DNA of 64,000 bases from BNWE01 sp964369545 (GTDB lineage Bacteria > Pseudomonadota > Alphaproteobacteria > UBA3830): positions 62,001 through 126,000 of the forward strand of contig CAYJFA010000002.1 in NCBI GenBank assembly GCA_964369545.1, given 5' to 3'. A program made the position numbers and the translations under genes. Positions within the stretch are counted from its first letter, which is position 1. Each line of letters begins with the position of its first letter. This document shows, in pieces, positions 43,878 to 52,451 of this stretch. Under the pieces are notes generated by a model that did no database searches, was not told the DNA's origin, and was given only the letters and a program-made list of their open reading frames with translations.

Positions 43878-45191
43878 CTATACTTTTTTACTTATCGCTA
43901 CGCGATTTTGTTGACTTTTTGGTAGTAAAAATCTTATTAAGCATAACGCAATAATTGAAAACAATATGCTATACAAGAAACTGTAAGTGCTACCATACGT
44001 ATCCCAAATTCTACCACCGATATTTGATGCTGTCCAGTAAGCAAAGCCAACCATAAGACAATATATTCCTATAGCTGTAGCTCTTAAATGAGAATCTACT
44101 TTTTCAGTAATAATAGCCAGGAACAATCCCTGAATCGCTGTCATCTGTCCTCCCCATAAAAACGCTCCTGCGTAAACACAGATTATCGGATGAAAGCTGA
44201 CAAATCTCGCGGAAATAAACACAAGATTTGCGAGAATCATAAGTAGCATACATACTGCAATCAATCTTCTTTTTCCATATCGATCAGCAAGAATCCCAAT
44301 TGGAAATGACATTAGAACTTGTCCAATGCTGACAAATGAGCTTGCAGTTCCAGATATCGTGGTACTTAAAAAGCAAGCAGCGTATAGTGGAAATGAGTGT
44401 TCGCTAAAATGCCCTAATTCAAAAATTAAAGCCAGGATAATTATTTTCCAAAACCCAAAATCGAGAGACTTTAAGTACTTGCGTTTAAAAATATTTTCAG
44501 TTTTTCCTTTTCCCTCTGTTTTTTTTTCTTTATTATTTTTCACAAGAGTAAGGCATATAATAGATATTACAACCGGGATCACTGCATATCCAAAAACTAT
44601 ATGATAATTACCGGATGTTTTTATCATGATCCATACCCCTATCAGGGTTCCCATGAGACTTCCAATTGTTTTACAAGAACGGGAAAAGCCAAACGCTCCC
44701 GCGCGATATTTTTTGGGAGTTATATCTGCGATTAATGCATCACGAGGAGTCGCTTGTATTCCATTTCCGATTCTTTCTACAGATTGGGTAACTATTACTG
44801 ATAGCCATGAATTTGCCATAACTAGCAATGATCGTGAAAATAGGGTGAAAAAACATCCAATATATAAAATTAATTTACGCTCTTTCAAAAAATCACTAAT
44901 AGGACCTGAAAAAATACGAACTATAAATGAAAGTGCTTCGACCATTCCATCAAGTGATAATATTTGTTGAGTTGTTGCTCCGATCTCATTTTTCAAGAAC
45001 AAACCGATTTGGCTGTAAACCATGGTTGTCGATGTACCCAGGAATAAACCAAATAAAGAGACTGCAAAAACTCCTTTTGGTAATGAACTAAATGCCGAAA
45101 AAAACTCTGATAAAATGCTAATGTTTTTTGAATTACTTTTAGTGGCAACTGATCCATCATTTGATTTTTCACCGCCAAACGATTTCACCAT
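43878..45191 (-). CDS. Major facilitator transporter
   Basis: A 437-residue 12-segment MFS protein. It shares with the protein at 21941 the loop motif FSGPISDFLKERKLILYIG and ERIGNGIQATPRDALIAD, so both belong to one paralogous group. The substrate is unknown. The ATG at 45191 is chosen because GGGGTG lies five bases upstream; a GTG two codons earlier falls inside that ribosome binding site. It is first or second gene of the lpxK-rpiB-glyA-nusB run. Mid-protein there is a Lys/Glu-rich cytosolic loop (about residues 205-225), normal for MFS proteins. Confidence 0.85.
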   Translation of the reverse strand: MVKSFGGEKSNDGSVATKSNSKNISILSEFFSAFSSLPKGVFAVSLFGLFLGTSTTMVYSQIGLFLKNEIGATTQQILSLDGMVEALSFIVRIFSGPISDFLKERKLILYIGCFFTLFSRSLLVMANSWLSVIVTQSVERIGNGIQATPRDALIADITPKKYRAGAFGFSRSCKTIGSLMGTLIGVWIMIKTSGNYHIVFGYAVIPVVISIICLTLVKNNKEKKTEGKGKTENIFKRKYLKSLDFGFWKIIILALIFELGHFSEHSFPLYAACFLSTTISGTASSFVSIGQVLMSFPIGILADRYGKRRLIAVCMLLMILANLVFISARFVSFHPIICVYAGAFLWGGQMTAIQGLFLAIITEKVDSHLRATAIGIYCLMVGFAYWTASNIGGRIWDTYGSTYSFLYSILFSIIALCLIRFLLPKSQQNRVAISKKV

Positions 45192-45253
45192 AGTCACCCC
45201 GTATACAAATTGATAGTCTTATACTATGTATTAGTTCAAAAGTCCAGAAAAAA

Positions 45254-46081
45254 TTAAATAATTGTTAATGCTAATTTTTTTGCTGTTTCCAATACATTCA
45301 ATTTGTTTTTGGTATCAAAAATAATAAGTATTGTGTCGGAACACATTGCTCCACAGCCTTTAGCCGCAAATACGCCTTTGAGATTCATAAAGATTTTGAT
45401 CAATTCGTTGGTTTTATCTAGTACAAGTCCAAGTTCTTTGAGAGAAGAAAAAAATAAATTCACATTTGATATAAGACAATCACTGTCTTTATTGACAAAG
45501 CTCTGTTTGGCATTTTCAACATAAATATTTAATTCAGATATATTAAGATTGTCATCCAATTGAGATAGATGAAGATGGGTTGTTGTTTTAAAATTTGTTT
45601 TAAAAATAGCAAAATCTATATTTTTAAAATTCCATTCAAGATTTTTGGTTATATTATTTTTACTATTAAAGTATATGTGATGATTATAAATTTGAGATAC
45701 ACAATCAGCTCCACTAGCTTTTCCTGCGAAATGTTTATACTCTTTCAGAAAAGAATTTATTTCTAAATTGCGCTGAGTTAGTGATAAATATAGTTTATAT
45801 AGAGTAGTAAATTGCGCGCTTGAAGCTCCTAGTCCACCAGATCCTTTATAGGGATCAATAAATTCTATGTTTAAATTTTTAAAAACATTTTTATATTTTA
45901 TATAAAATAAAAAAGCCGGAGACTGTTCACTAATTCCGGTGATTTTAGATTCTCTCTTATTTGTTTTTATAACCAATTTAAATTCTGGCTTTGTGGTAAG
46001 AATTATTGAGCTTCCTCCAAAAAGGACACAATATTCACCAATCAAAAATGTTTTACTTTTTGCTGTGATTATTTTATGCAT
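45254..46081 (-). CDS. GHMP-family kinase (mevalonate or phosphomevalonate kinase-like)
   Basis: A 275-residue small-molecule kinase of the GHMP superfamily. It opens with KSKTFLIGEYCVLFGGS, the N-terminal motif typical of mevalonate-pathway kinases, has the ATP-binding loop GSGGLGASSAQF (about 80-91), SGADCVSQIY, and the C-terminal glycine motif AAKGCGAMCSD. Phosphorylation of mevalonate or phosphomevalonate for isoprenoid synthesis is the best guess; other GHMP substrates are possible. The start at 46081 has AAGGA upstream; a longer frame would run into a tRNA fragment and is rejected. No other pathway gene is visible in the window. The gene marks the left edge of the accessory scar. Confidence 0.75.
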   Translation of the reverse strand: MHKIITAKSKTFLIGEYCVLFGGSSIILTTKPEFKLVIKTNKRESKITGISEQSPAFLFYIKYKNVFKNLNIEFIDPYKGSGGLGASSAQFTTLYKLYLSLTQRNLEINSFLKEYKHFAGKASGADCVSQIYNHHIYFNSKNNITKNLEWNFKNIDFAIFKTNFKTTTHLHLSQLDDNLNISELNIYVENAKQSFVNKDSDCLISNVNLFFSSLKELGLVLDKTNELIKIFMNLKGVFAAKGCGAMCSDTILIIFDTKNKLNVLETAKKLALTII

Positions 46082-46101
46082 GAATTTTTGTCCTTGATAT
46101 A

Positions 46102-46150
46102 TGGCACCTCGGGACAAGTTCGAACCACCGACTTAGTGGTTAACAGTCGC
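46102..46150 (-). pseudogene. tRNA-Asn (GTT) 3' fragment, possible attachment site
   Basis: On the minus strand the sequence runs from an anticodon loop CTGTTAA (GTT at 46142-46144) through a T arm GGTGG-TTCGAAC to an acceptor strand CCGAGGT and GCCA. The D arm and 5' acceptor strand are missing upstream, and the anticodon stem pairs at only three of five positions. The T stem would be four G-U pairs and one G-C. It is therefore a degraded 3' half. Such 3' halves are left where integrative elements insert into tRNA genes, and an integrase remnant lies about 220 bases away. Confidence 0.55.
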
Positions 46151-46330
46151 TTCTATCTTTTGTTGACATAAAACAATGTTCACGCATTTTTTCTTTCAAA
46201 TCAATGCGTTTTGATGGATTGCATGCTTCTAGAAGTTTATATTCCATTACATGTGCAAATGAAAAAAAATGAGGCAATAACGGGGCTAAACATTGATTTT
46301 CTGCTCCTTTAATACTAAAGTGAATATCAT
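46140..46330 (-). pseudogene. Unidentified coding remnant
   Basis: A frame open for about 63 codons with protein-like composition (segments such as AENQCLAPLLPHFF and EYKLLEACNPSKRIDLKEK) ends at a TAA inside the tRNA-Asn fragment. There is no plausible start with a ribosome binding site at its beginning. It looks like the tail or an internal piece of a lost gene. I do not recognise the family. Confidence 0.35.
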
Positions 46331-46368
46331 ATTAATCCTTAATTAAGGTGTAGGAAAGATAAAAAAAT

Positions 46369-46623
46369 ATGAAAAAAAGGCGGCTCTATAAGGAGAGTAT
46401 GTTATAGAGGGCATAAGACTAGTAAGCATGGGGAAACAAAAGGATAAGTATTTCTTTATAAGATATCAGCTAAATGGAAAAAACCAAAGAAGAAGGGGTC
46501 GGATGGGTTTCTGAAGGGTGGAATGAAACAAAGTCTGCATCATGTTTATTTGAGCTAAAAGAGAATAATAGAACTGGAGTTGGATGTAAAACATTATCTG
46601 AAAAAAGCAGTTGGAATGCTTGA
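46369..46623 (+). pseudogene. Tyrosine-type integrase, N-terminal remnant with frameshifts
   Basis: Three successive frames give an integrase-like N terminus. The first starts MKKRRLYKESM; a shift leads to YRGHKTSKHGETK; another to KDKYFFIRYQLNGKNQ; and a further one to GVGWVSEGWNETKSAS and LFELKENNRTG, ending LSEK before TGA. This order matches the arm-binding N-terminal domain of phage/island tyrosine recombinases (a pattern like KYFxIRYQxNGKxxEExLGWASEGWT followed by LxELKxNxxTGEGPxTLxEK). The catalytic domain is gone. Its position beside a tRNA 3' fragment fits the usual place of an island integrase. Identification is from motif memory and needs a profile search. Confidence 0.65.
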
Positions 46624-47035
46624 AGCTAAATTTAAGATTACTCACGCAACGACAAGCATTTAGATAAAATTCCTCAATAGTTTCTAGGATATTTAATTAA
46701 AAAATCAATCTTTTTCAAATAAGTCTTTTACTTTGCAAGTACGGACTTGAGCTACTTTTTTCAAAGTATTCAGCTTGTACTTTCCAATAAACGATGACTT
46801 GCGAATTTTTAAAAGTGTACTTTCTGATAACGACAAAAACATTATAAGCCTTAACGAAACAGCAATTAGAATATTCAGCTTTTGCGATGGTCATAACTAC
46901 ATCAAACAAGTGCTAAGATCATAGTAACACAATCCAATACAGAGTTTGAAACTGCTCAAAACGATATAATCAGGCTAACCCGATCATTAGAAGGTGCAAA
47001 AGTAATTACTGCCAACTCATGAATGATATCAATTA

Positions 47036-47140
47036 TTAAGCACTATTACCGCCTGGACCGGCAAATTCTTTTTCTAGAAATTCATCGATTTCGATTGTGT
47101 TTCTAATTTTATTTGTATTAAATTGTATTCTTAATCGATT
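47036..47140 (-). pseudogene. Unidentified C-terminal coding remnant
   Basis: About 34 codons on the minus strand, ending IEIDEFLEKEFAGPGGNSA and a TAA, read like the C terminus of a protein. An in-frame TGA lies just upstream and no start is present. The family is not recognised. Confidence 0.3.
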
Positions 47141-47173
47141 TCATACAGTATTCTTATGTTATAAGAGGTTATA

Positions 47174-47290
47174 ATGACAATGAAAAGATGTGCTTACTCT
47201 GAATCCACTGGGTTATTTGCAAAATACCATGATAGTGAATGAGAAAAGCTACTCCATGACAATCAAAATTCTTTAAATGTAGGTGAAAAA
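47174..47290 (+). pseudogene. tag: Truncated DNA-3-methyladenine glycosylase I fragment
   Basis: An ATG-initiated frame encodes MTMKRCAYSESTG, then LFAKYHDSE, an in-frame TGA, then EKLLHDNQNS. Tag proteins begin with RCxW(V)...DPLxxxYHDxEWGxPxHDDxxLF, so the TGA stands exactly where the conserved Trp of EWG (TGG) should be. Only the first 35 or so residues remain; the catalytic part is gone. The same frame continues without another stop into the ATG of the UvrA2-like gene at 47291, so deletion of the rest of tag brought the two together. Confidence 0.65.
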
Positions 47291-49774
47291 ATGCCTGATA
47301 AGATACTGATTCGCGGAGCGAGAGTTCACAATCTAAAAAACATAGATGTGGATGTTCCACTGAATAAAATCGTAGGCATTGCAGGTGTATCAGGTTCGGG
47401 TAAGTCTTCTCTTGCCCTTGGTGTATTGTATGCTGAGGGTTCGAGACGCTATTTAGATGCACTTTCTACTTATACTCGAAGAAGAATGACCCAAGCCGCA
47501 AAGGCACAGGTAGACGAGGTGTTATATGTTCCGGCATCTCTCGCGTTGCAGCAGCGGCCTGGCGTACCTGGGATCCGCTCAACCTTTGGTACTGGGACAG
47601 AATTACTTAATAGCCTGCGTTTGATGTTTTCAAGACTTGCAAACCATCGCTGTCCAAACGGGCATTATATCGAGCCTACACTTAAAGTGGCAGCGGGACA
47701 TGAACTTATGTGTCCTGAATGTAAGGAACATTTTTGGGCTCCATCAGCTGAGGAACTAGCCTTTAACAGCCAGGGAGCTTGTCACAGATGTGGCGGAACA
47801 GGAACTGTGCGCACAGTAGATAGAGCAACTCTTGTGCCTAACGATTCTCTTACAATTGACGAGGGAGCTGTTGCTCCGTGGAACAGCCTTATGTGGTCAT
47901 TGATGACGGATGTATGTAGAGCAATGGGTGTTCGCACAGATGTGCCATTTAAAGACTTGACGGCTCAAGAAAAAGACATTGTATATAATGGTCCTGCGGA
48001 AAAAAAGCATATTTTTTACAAAGCAAAAAACTCCAATTTGGCAGGTGAATTAGATTTTACATATTTTAATGCTGTATATACTGTTGAAAATGCCCTTACA
48101 AAAGTAAAAGACGAAAAAGGCTTGAAGCGTGTAGAAAAATTTCTAAAAGAAGATATCTGTCCGATTTGCGAAGGGTCAAGGCTTTCGGAAATAGCAAAAC
48201 AACCCAAGTTGTGTGGTATTTCTCTTGAAAAAGCTTGTCAGATGACATTGACAGAACTTGTGAAATGGGTGGAGAAAGTACCATTTTCTCTTCCAAACGA
48301 AATGCAATCAATGGCGATTAGTATCTGTGGATCTTTCCAAGATGTAGCAAAGAGACTTATGGACTTAGGAGTTGGATATTTGACCTTGGATAGAGCTACT
48401 TCCACTCTTTCTACTGGAGAGCGGCAGCGTATGCAGCTTGCCAGAGCGGTACGAAATCGTACGACAGGAGTTTTGTATGTGTTGGACGAACCGTCTGTCG
48501 GACTTCATCCTTCAAATATTGTCGGTTTAAACGGTGTAATACATGATCTAATAGCAGATGGAAATTCAGTGCTGCTTGTTGATCACGATACGCAGATATT
48601 GAAAGAGGCTGACTGGCTCATTGAGATGGGGCCACAGGCGGGCATAAATGGCGGAGAAGTAATTTTAGAGGGCACAATTGATGAGATAAAGGAAAATAAG
48701 ATATCACAGATAGGCCCTTTTTTATCAGGAAAAGCAGAGATACATGTCAGAAATCAGGCGGATGCAGCTGATATGTTTTCTGAAGGAAGCATTCATCTTT
48801 CTACATCGCAGATTCATACGGTAAAACCGCTTGAAGTTGACATACCAAAAGGCAGGCTCACTGTTGTAACTGGTGTGTCAGGCTCTGGAAAGACGACATT
48901 GATACTAGAAAGCCTTGTACCGGCTTTGGAATCATCGACAACAGAGAGAATAATGCCCAGTCATGTAAACTTCATGACAGCAGAAGGTGTAAAGCATGTG
49001 AAGCTGATTGATGCTACACCGATAGGTATCAACGTTCGCTCTACTATAGCGACATACGCCAATGTACATGATGAGTTGCGAAAAATATATGCGAGTACAG
49101 CAGATGCTAAAGAAAAAAAATTAAAAGCTGGAGATTTTTCATATAACACCGGAAAATTACGCTGTTCGGTCTGCGATGGTACTGGCGTTATAAATCTTGA
49201 TGTACAATTTCTTCCAGATGTAGATGTTCCTTGTTCAGAGTGCCGTGGCTCACGATATGCAAAAGCTGCATACGAAATTATATTGACTAACAAAGCAGGA
49301 TCAATGCATTCTCTTCCTGAACTTATGAGCATGGATGTGAATACGGCCCTCAAATTTTGTAAGGACATGAAAACTGTCCATCAAAGATTACAAGTACTGC
49401 AAAGTCTTGGTCTTGGATATCTAACATTAGGAGAAGAAACGCCGAATTTATCCGGTGGCGAGGCTCAGCGATTAAAGCTGGCAAGCGAAATGGAAAAGCT
49501 ACAGTCGGATTCAATGTTCGTATTCGATGAGCCCACCATAGGACTTCATCCGTTGGATGTGCAGACATTGCTTGGCGTATTCCAGGTGCTTATCGACAAT
49601 GGTGCTACAGTAATTGTTATAGAGCATGACCTTGATGTAATTCGTAATGCGGATTATGTGATTGATATGGGACCCGGGGGCGGTGAAGAAGGCGGCAGAA
49701 TTATCGCCATTGGAACACCAAAAGAAATTGCAAAGAACAAGAAAAGCCTCACCGGAAGTTTTATATATGAATAA
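47291..49774 (+). CDS. UvrA2-like excinuclease ABC subunit A paralogue
   Basis: An 827-residue duplicated ABC ATPase of the UvrA type. First Walker A is GVSGSGKSS (about 33-41), the first signature STGERQRMQLARA, then LYVLDEPSVGLHP; the second set is GVSGSGKTT (about 530-538), LSGGEAQRLKLA and FVFDEPTIGLHP. Zinc-binding pairs are visible (CPNG, CPEC, CHRCGGTG, CPICEGSR, CSVCDGTG, CSECRGSR). At about 110 residues shorter than canonical UvrA, it lacks the usual UvrB-interaction region, the hallmark of class II UvrA proteins linked to tolerance of DNA-binding drugs. Parts are visibly more GC-rich than the neighbours, and the flanks are gene debris, so recent acquisition (perhaps from Firmicutes) is likely. 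All ATPase motifs are intact. Confidence 0.88.
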   Translation: MPDKILIRGARVHNLKNIDVDVPLNKIVGIAGVSGSGKSSLALGVLYAEGSRRYLDALSTYTRRRMTQAAKAQVDEVLYVPASLALQQRPGVPGIRSTFGTGTELLNSLRLMFSRLANHRCPNGHYIEPTLKVAAGHELMCPECKEHFWAPSAEELAFNSQGACHRCGGTGTVRTVDRATLVPNDSLTIDEGAVAPWNSLMWSLMTDVCRAMGVRTDVPFKDLTAQEKDIVYNGPAEKKHIFYKAKNSNLAGELDFTYFNAVYTVENALTKVKDEKGLKRVEKFLKEDICPICEGSRLSEIAKQPKLCGISLEKACQMTLTELVKWVEKVPFSLPNEMQSMAISICGSFQDVAKRLMDLGVGYLTLDRATSTLSTGERQRMQLARAVRNRTTGVLYVLDEPSVGLHPSNIVGLNGVIHDLIADGNSVLLVDHDTQILKEADWLIEMGPQAGINGGEVILEGTIDEIKENKISQIGPFLSGKAEIHVRNQADAADMFSEGSIHLSTSQIHTVKPLEVDIPKGRLTVVTGVSGSGKTTLILESLVPALESSTTERIMPSHVNFMTAEGVKHVKLIDATPIGINVRSTIATYANVHDELRKIYASTADAKEKKLKAGDFSYNTGKLRCSVCDGTGVINLDVQFLPDVDVPCSECRGSRYAKAAYEIILTNKAGSMHSLPELMSMDVNTALKFCKDMKTVHQRLQVLQSLGLGYLTLGEETPNLSGGEAQRLKLASEMEKLQSDSMFVFDEPTIGLHPLDVQTLLGVFQVLIDNGATVIVIEHDLDVIRNADYVIDMGPGGGEEGGRIIAIGTPKEIAKNKKSLTGSFIYE

Positions 49775-50769
49775 GCGCTATTTTTCTTTATTCTTGAAAG
49801 AATTCAGCACTAAGCCAATATCTTTTTGCTTAATTCTCTTAAATTCCGAAATAGCTTTATTAATTCAGTCTTTGCCATTTTTACCTCAATTTATACAAAT
49901 TCTAGAATACTCAATCTTCTAACTCTGTTGCAATGAAGAAATTTTGAAAAACTCTCGAATACAAATCATTGATCTATAAAAGAGAATTATATATTTTTTA
50001 TATCGTTAACTGTCGTGGACACATACCATTTTTGTGAAGAATAATTGTTTGCAATTGATTCGGACATTTTTTCAAAATCTTTTCTTTCAATATTATGCAC
50101 TAGTTCTGTTAAAGTTTTCGATAATTTCATTATATCAAAGAAAAAATTCTGAAATTTCTCAATAGAATTACGAGCAATATACTCTTTTTCACCATTTATT
50201 CTCCAGACATTTTTACCAAATTCAGCAAATCTTTCTATGTGATCTTTGTTTATACAAAACTTATACCATTTTATGGCTACAAAAGCTAAACTCACTCCAT
50301 GTGTTATATTATATTTTGCACTTAAGGCAAATTATATTAATCAAAGGTTAATTTCGCTGATTTAAATAATTATTTTGCATTTTAAGTAAAATAGTTTCGA
50401 TTGATCTAAACTTTTCTAATTTTTCCTCATTTGTATTTTATGGCAATTGGTTAGCTGCAGTTATCAAAATTCTAAGCAAACTAGCTGCTCTATCTTGATG
50501 ATCGAGTTGTAGGTCATTGTCTAATTCGATATTGCCGATGGATAGAAAATGAGTGAGTTCTAGCTTTTTATTGTTATGTTCTTTTAGCTTGTGCTGCAAT
50601 GCGGCTTTTTGCGATCTCAGACAATTGAGGGATATTTCGATATCCGTAATTTTTATTAAAATTACGCTGCATAATTTGTTTCTTTTTTGTTTATGTAAGA
50701 GCCAAAATAATCAAAAAAAATTGTTTGCAATCGAAGAATAAATCAGTGAGGCTGTAATTTCCGACCACA
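49775..50769. other. Gene-poor stretch with two broken genes
   Basis: Nearly 1 kb between the UvrA2-like gene and the SPFH gene. It holds a truncated iron alcohol dehydrogenase (49987-50331) and an unidentified remnant (50438-50770). I see nothing recognisable in 49775-49986 or 50332-50437. Confidence 0.5.
49987..50331 (-). pseudogene. Iron-containing alcohol dehydrogenase, C-terminal fragment
   Basis: The minus strand encodes a segment reading LSAKYNITHGVSLAFVAIKW and continuing through FAEFGKNVWRI, IEKFQNFFFDI and LSKTLTEL. This matches the C-terminal helical domain of butanol-dehydrogenase/YqhD-type iron alcohol dehydrogenases, where the histidine of THG or AHG is a metal ligand. The N-terminal NAD and first metal-binding parts are absent; an in-frame stop stands just upstream of this piece. 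The final residues also end early. It is a non-functional remnant, typical of anaerobic donor genomes. Confidence 0.68.
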
Positions 50770-50770
50770 T
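50438..50770 (-). pseudogene. Unidentified coding remnant downstream of the SPFH gene
   Basis: Just after the SPFH stop codon a minus-strand frame reads MWSEITASLIYSSIANNFF, a TGA, and then about 85 more open codons (including LRSQKAALQHKLKEHNN and LLRILITAANQLP) ending at 50438. The first part loosely resembles C-terminal helices of DDE transposases, but this is weak. One in-frame stop and no strong start make it a remnant. Confidence 0.35.
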
Positions 50771-51666
50771 TATTCCTTGATTTTTTGTGCAGAGAATATT
50801 GTTTCTCGAATCTGTGCGCTAAGATCCGCTACATTCCCCGGAGAATGCGGAACAAAAACAACGTTTGACTTTGAACTCGCCGATATTTCTTTCAGGGTAT
50901 CAATGTATTGAATTAATAATACCATATCCATCACATGAGATGCTTGAGCACCGGGAATTTGACGGACAAATCCCTCTACAGACTGTCCGAGTCCTTCAAT
51001 AATAGCTTGTCTTTGACCTGCGATTCCTTTTCCATGTAAAATACTGGATTCTGCCTCTGCTTCCGCTTGTTTCACCTTTAATATTTTTTCTGCTTCACCT
51101 TTTTCTGCTGCTGCAACTCGTAATCTTTGAGCGGTATTGATTTCGTTCATGGCAGCTTTTACGTTTTGATCAGGATTAATATCTGTAATCAGTGCTTTTA
51201 TAATGCCATAACCAAATTCAGACATAGGTTTTTCTAGCTCTAGTTTTACTGCATCCGCAATATCGTCTTTTTTGGAAAATACATCGTCTAGGACTAATTT
51301 TGGAACTTGCGCTCTTACTAAATCAAAAACAAACGCTTTTATTTGGTATCCTGGATCTTGCAGCATATAACAAGCTTCATATACCTTTTCTGGTAGTATC
51401 TTATACTGAACTGCAACAACGACGTTAACAAACACGTTATCTAGAGTTTTCGTTTCAACTGCTACATCAAGTTGGTGAATTCGAAAAGACAATCTTGCAG
51501 CAATGCTATCGATAAATGGAATTTTGAACCATAATCCAGACTCTACTATTCGATGAAACTTACCTAATCTCTCAATAACGGCGCAAGTTTGCTGATTAAC
51601 TATAAAAAACCCAAAAGCAACCATAATAATAAGTACAAAAATTAATAACGCTACAAACATGTCCAT
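50770..51666 (-). CDS. SPFH/Band 7 (stomatin/HIR-like) membrane protein
   Basis: A 298-residue membrane-organising protein: one N-terminal membrane segment (about residues 5-24), an SPFH/Band 7 domain (VNQQTCAVIERLGKFHRIVESG through ALITDINPD, split here into its two ends), and a coiled-coil rich in Ala, Glu and Lys (RVAAAEKGEAEKILKVKQAEAE is the type region, around 180-200). Relatives scaffold membrane microdomains and chaperone proteases. No NfeD-type partner gene is adjacent. The start has AGAGGAA upstream. Intact, although bounded on both sides by gene debris, so whether it is ancestral or part of the island is unclear. Confidence 0.88.
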   Translation of the reverse strand: MDMFVALLIFVLIIMVAFGFFIVNQQTCAVIERLGKFHRIVESGLWFKIPFIDSIAARLSFRIHQLDVAVETKTLDNVFVNVVVAVQYKILPEKVYEACYMLQDPGYQIKAFVFDLVRAQVPKLVLDDVFSKKDDIADAVKLELEKPMSEFGYGIIKALITDINPDQNVKAAMNEINTAQRLRVAAAEKGEAEKILKVKQAEAEAESSILHGKGIAGQRQAIIEGLGQSVEGFVRQIPGAQASHVMDMVLLIQYIDTLKEISASSKSNVVFVPHSPGNVADLSAQIRETIFSAQKIKE

Positions 51667-52355
51667 GACATTCCTCTTATGTTATTTTGCTATTTCTTCA
51701 GCTTTTTAGTTAAGCTATCAAGTTTCTCATTGAAATTATCACCAATATTTTAAGACAGCAACACCTTCATTTCTAAATTGTGTGAAATCTTGTAAGGTAG
51801 CGAGTCGTCTAAATAAGTGCTTCTCTGTATACCAGATAGTCTACGATGTATAGAGTTCTCACGACAGCACATTAACGTTTACAGCGATCGGTGCTACCAT
51901 AGCTAAGTCTATAATTCAGCGATTTTAGTGTATTGGATTCTAGATGGTAAGAAATTAAAGAAAATATAGCAATAAACGGAAAGGTTGCTTATACAACTGA
52001 AAATATTATTAAGTGTCTTGAAAGCAGAGTAAAGAGTAAGGGAAGAAAAAACAAAGACGACTAAATAAAAATGATACTCTTTTAAAGACTTAACATATTC
52101 ATAAAAATAGCACAATAATGGTGCTTTAATCTTTTAAGATTGAGACTTTTTTGTTGTACAAGATGATACAATAAGTGAGGCTATGTTTGCTTTTTTGCAT
52201 TCTTAGTAATAGACTCCACAGATTATAGATACACTAATAACAACCCTTAATAAAAATTAATCGCAAAGTCAAAAAAGTAGTGCTACGGTAGTAGTAAATA
52301 CAAGATCAACATTTCGTAATCTAAGAATTTTATAATAAAAACCCCGAATTTTGAG
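51667..52355. other. Gene-free stretch with decayed coding sequence
   Basis: Nearly 700 bases hold no intact gene. A plus-strand frame at 51951-52064 encodes a coding-like 37-residue piece (AINGKVAYTTENIIKCLES and a Lys/Arg-rich end) preceded and followed by stops. Another short plus-strand piece near 51884-51930 reads TFTAIGATIAKSIIQRF. No family is recognised. The region looks like continuation of the eroded island up to tRNA-Arg. Confidence 0.45.
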
Positions 52356-52432
52356 TGGTGCATCCGAGAGGATTCGAACCTCCGACCTTCTCCTCCGGAG
52401 GGAGACGCTCTATCCAGCTGAGCTACGGATGC
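52356..52432 (-). tRNA. tRNA-Arg (CCG)
   Basis: A 77-base gene including encoded CCA on the minus strand. The acceptor stem is GCATCCG/CGGATGC, D arm GCTC..GAGC, anticodon stem TCTCC/GGAGA with loop CTCCGGA (anticodon CCG at 52396-52398), variable loop AGGTC and T arm GGAGG TTCGAAT CCTCT. It lies about 20 bases downstream of the HIT gene and may be read with it. Confidence 0.97.
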
Positions 52433-52451
52433 ATAAAAGTATTTTAGTTCG

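Larger units (their letters stand above)
46102..50769. mobile_element. Decayed integrative island scar
   Basis: From the tRNA-Asn fragment to the end of the SPFH gene almost nothing is intact. The stretch contains an integrase remnant, several unidentified broken frames, a truncated tag, an intact UvrA2-like gene and the tail of an iron alcohol dehydrogenase. This mixture suggests an island that inserted at a tRNA gene and then eroded. The right boundary is uncertain: no second copy of the tRNA 3' end was found by eye, and similar debris continues at 51667-52355. Confidence 0.45.

Noticed and set aside
46082..46117. Longer start for the GHMP kinase
   Set aside because: The extension reads into the tRNA-Asn 3' end, while ATG 46081 has AAGGA nearby and matches the family N terminus.
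46715..46909. 64-codon minus-strand frame in the accessory scar
   Set aside because: No recognisable family, no ribosome binding site, and it lies in decayed sequence with coding-like pieces on the other strand.
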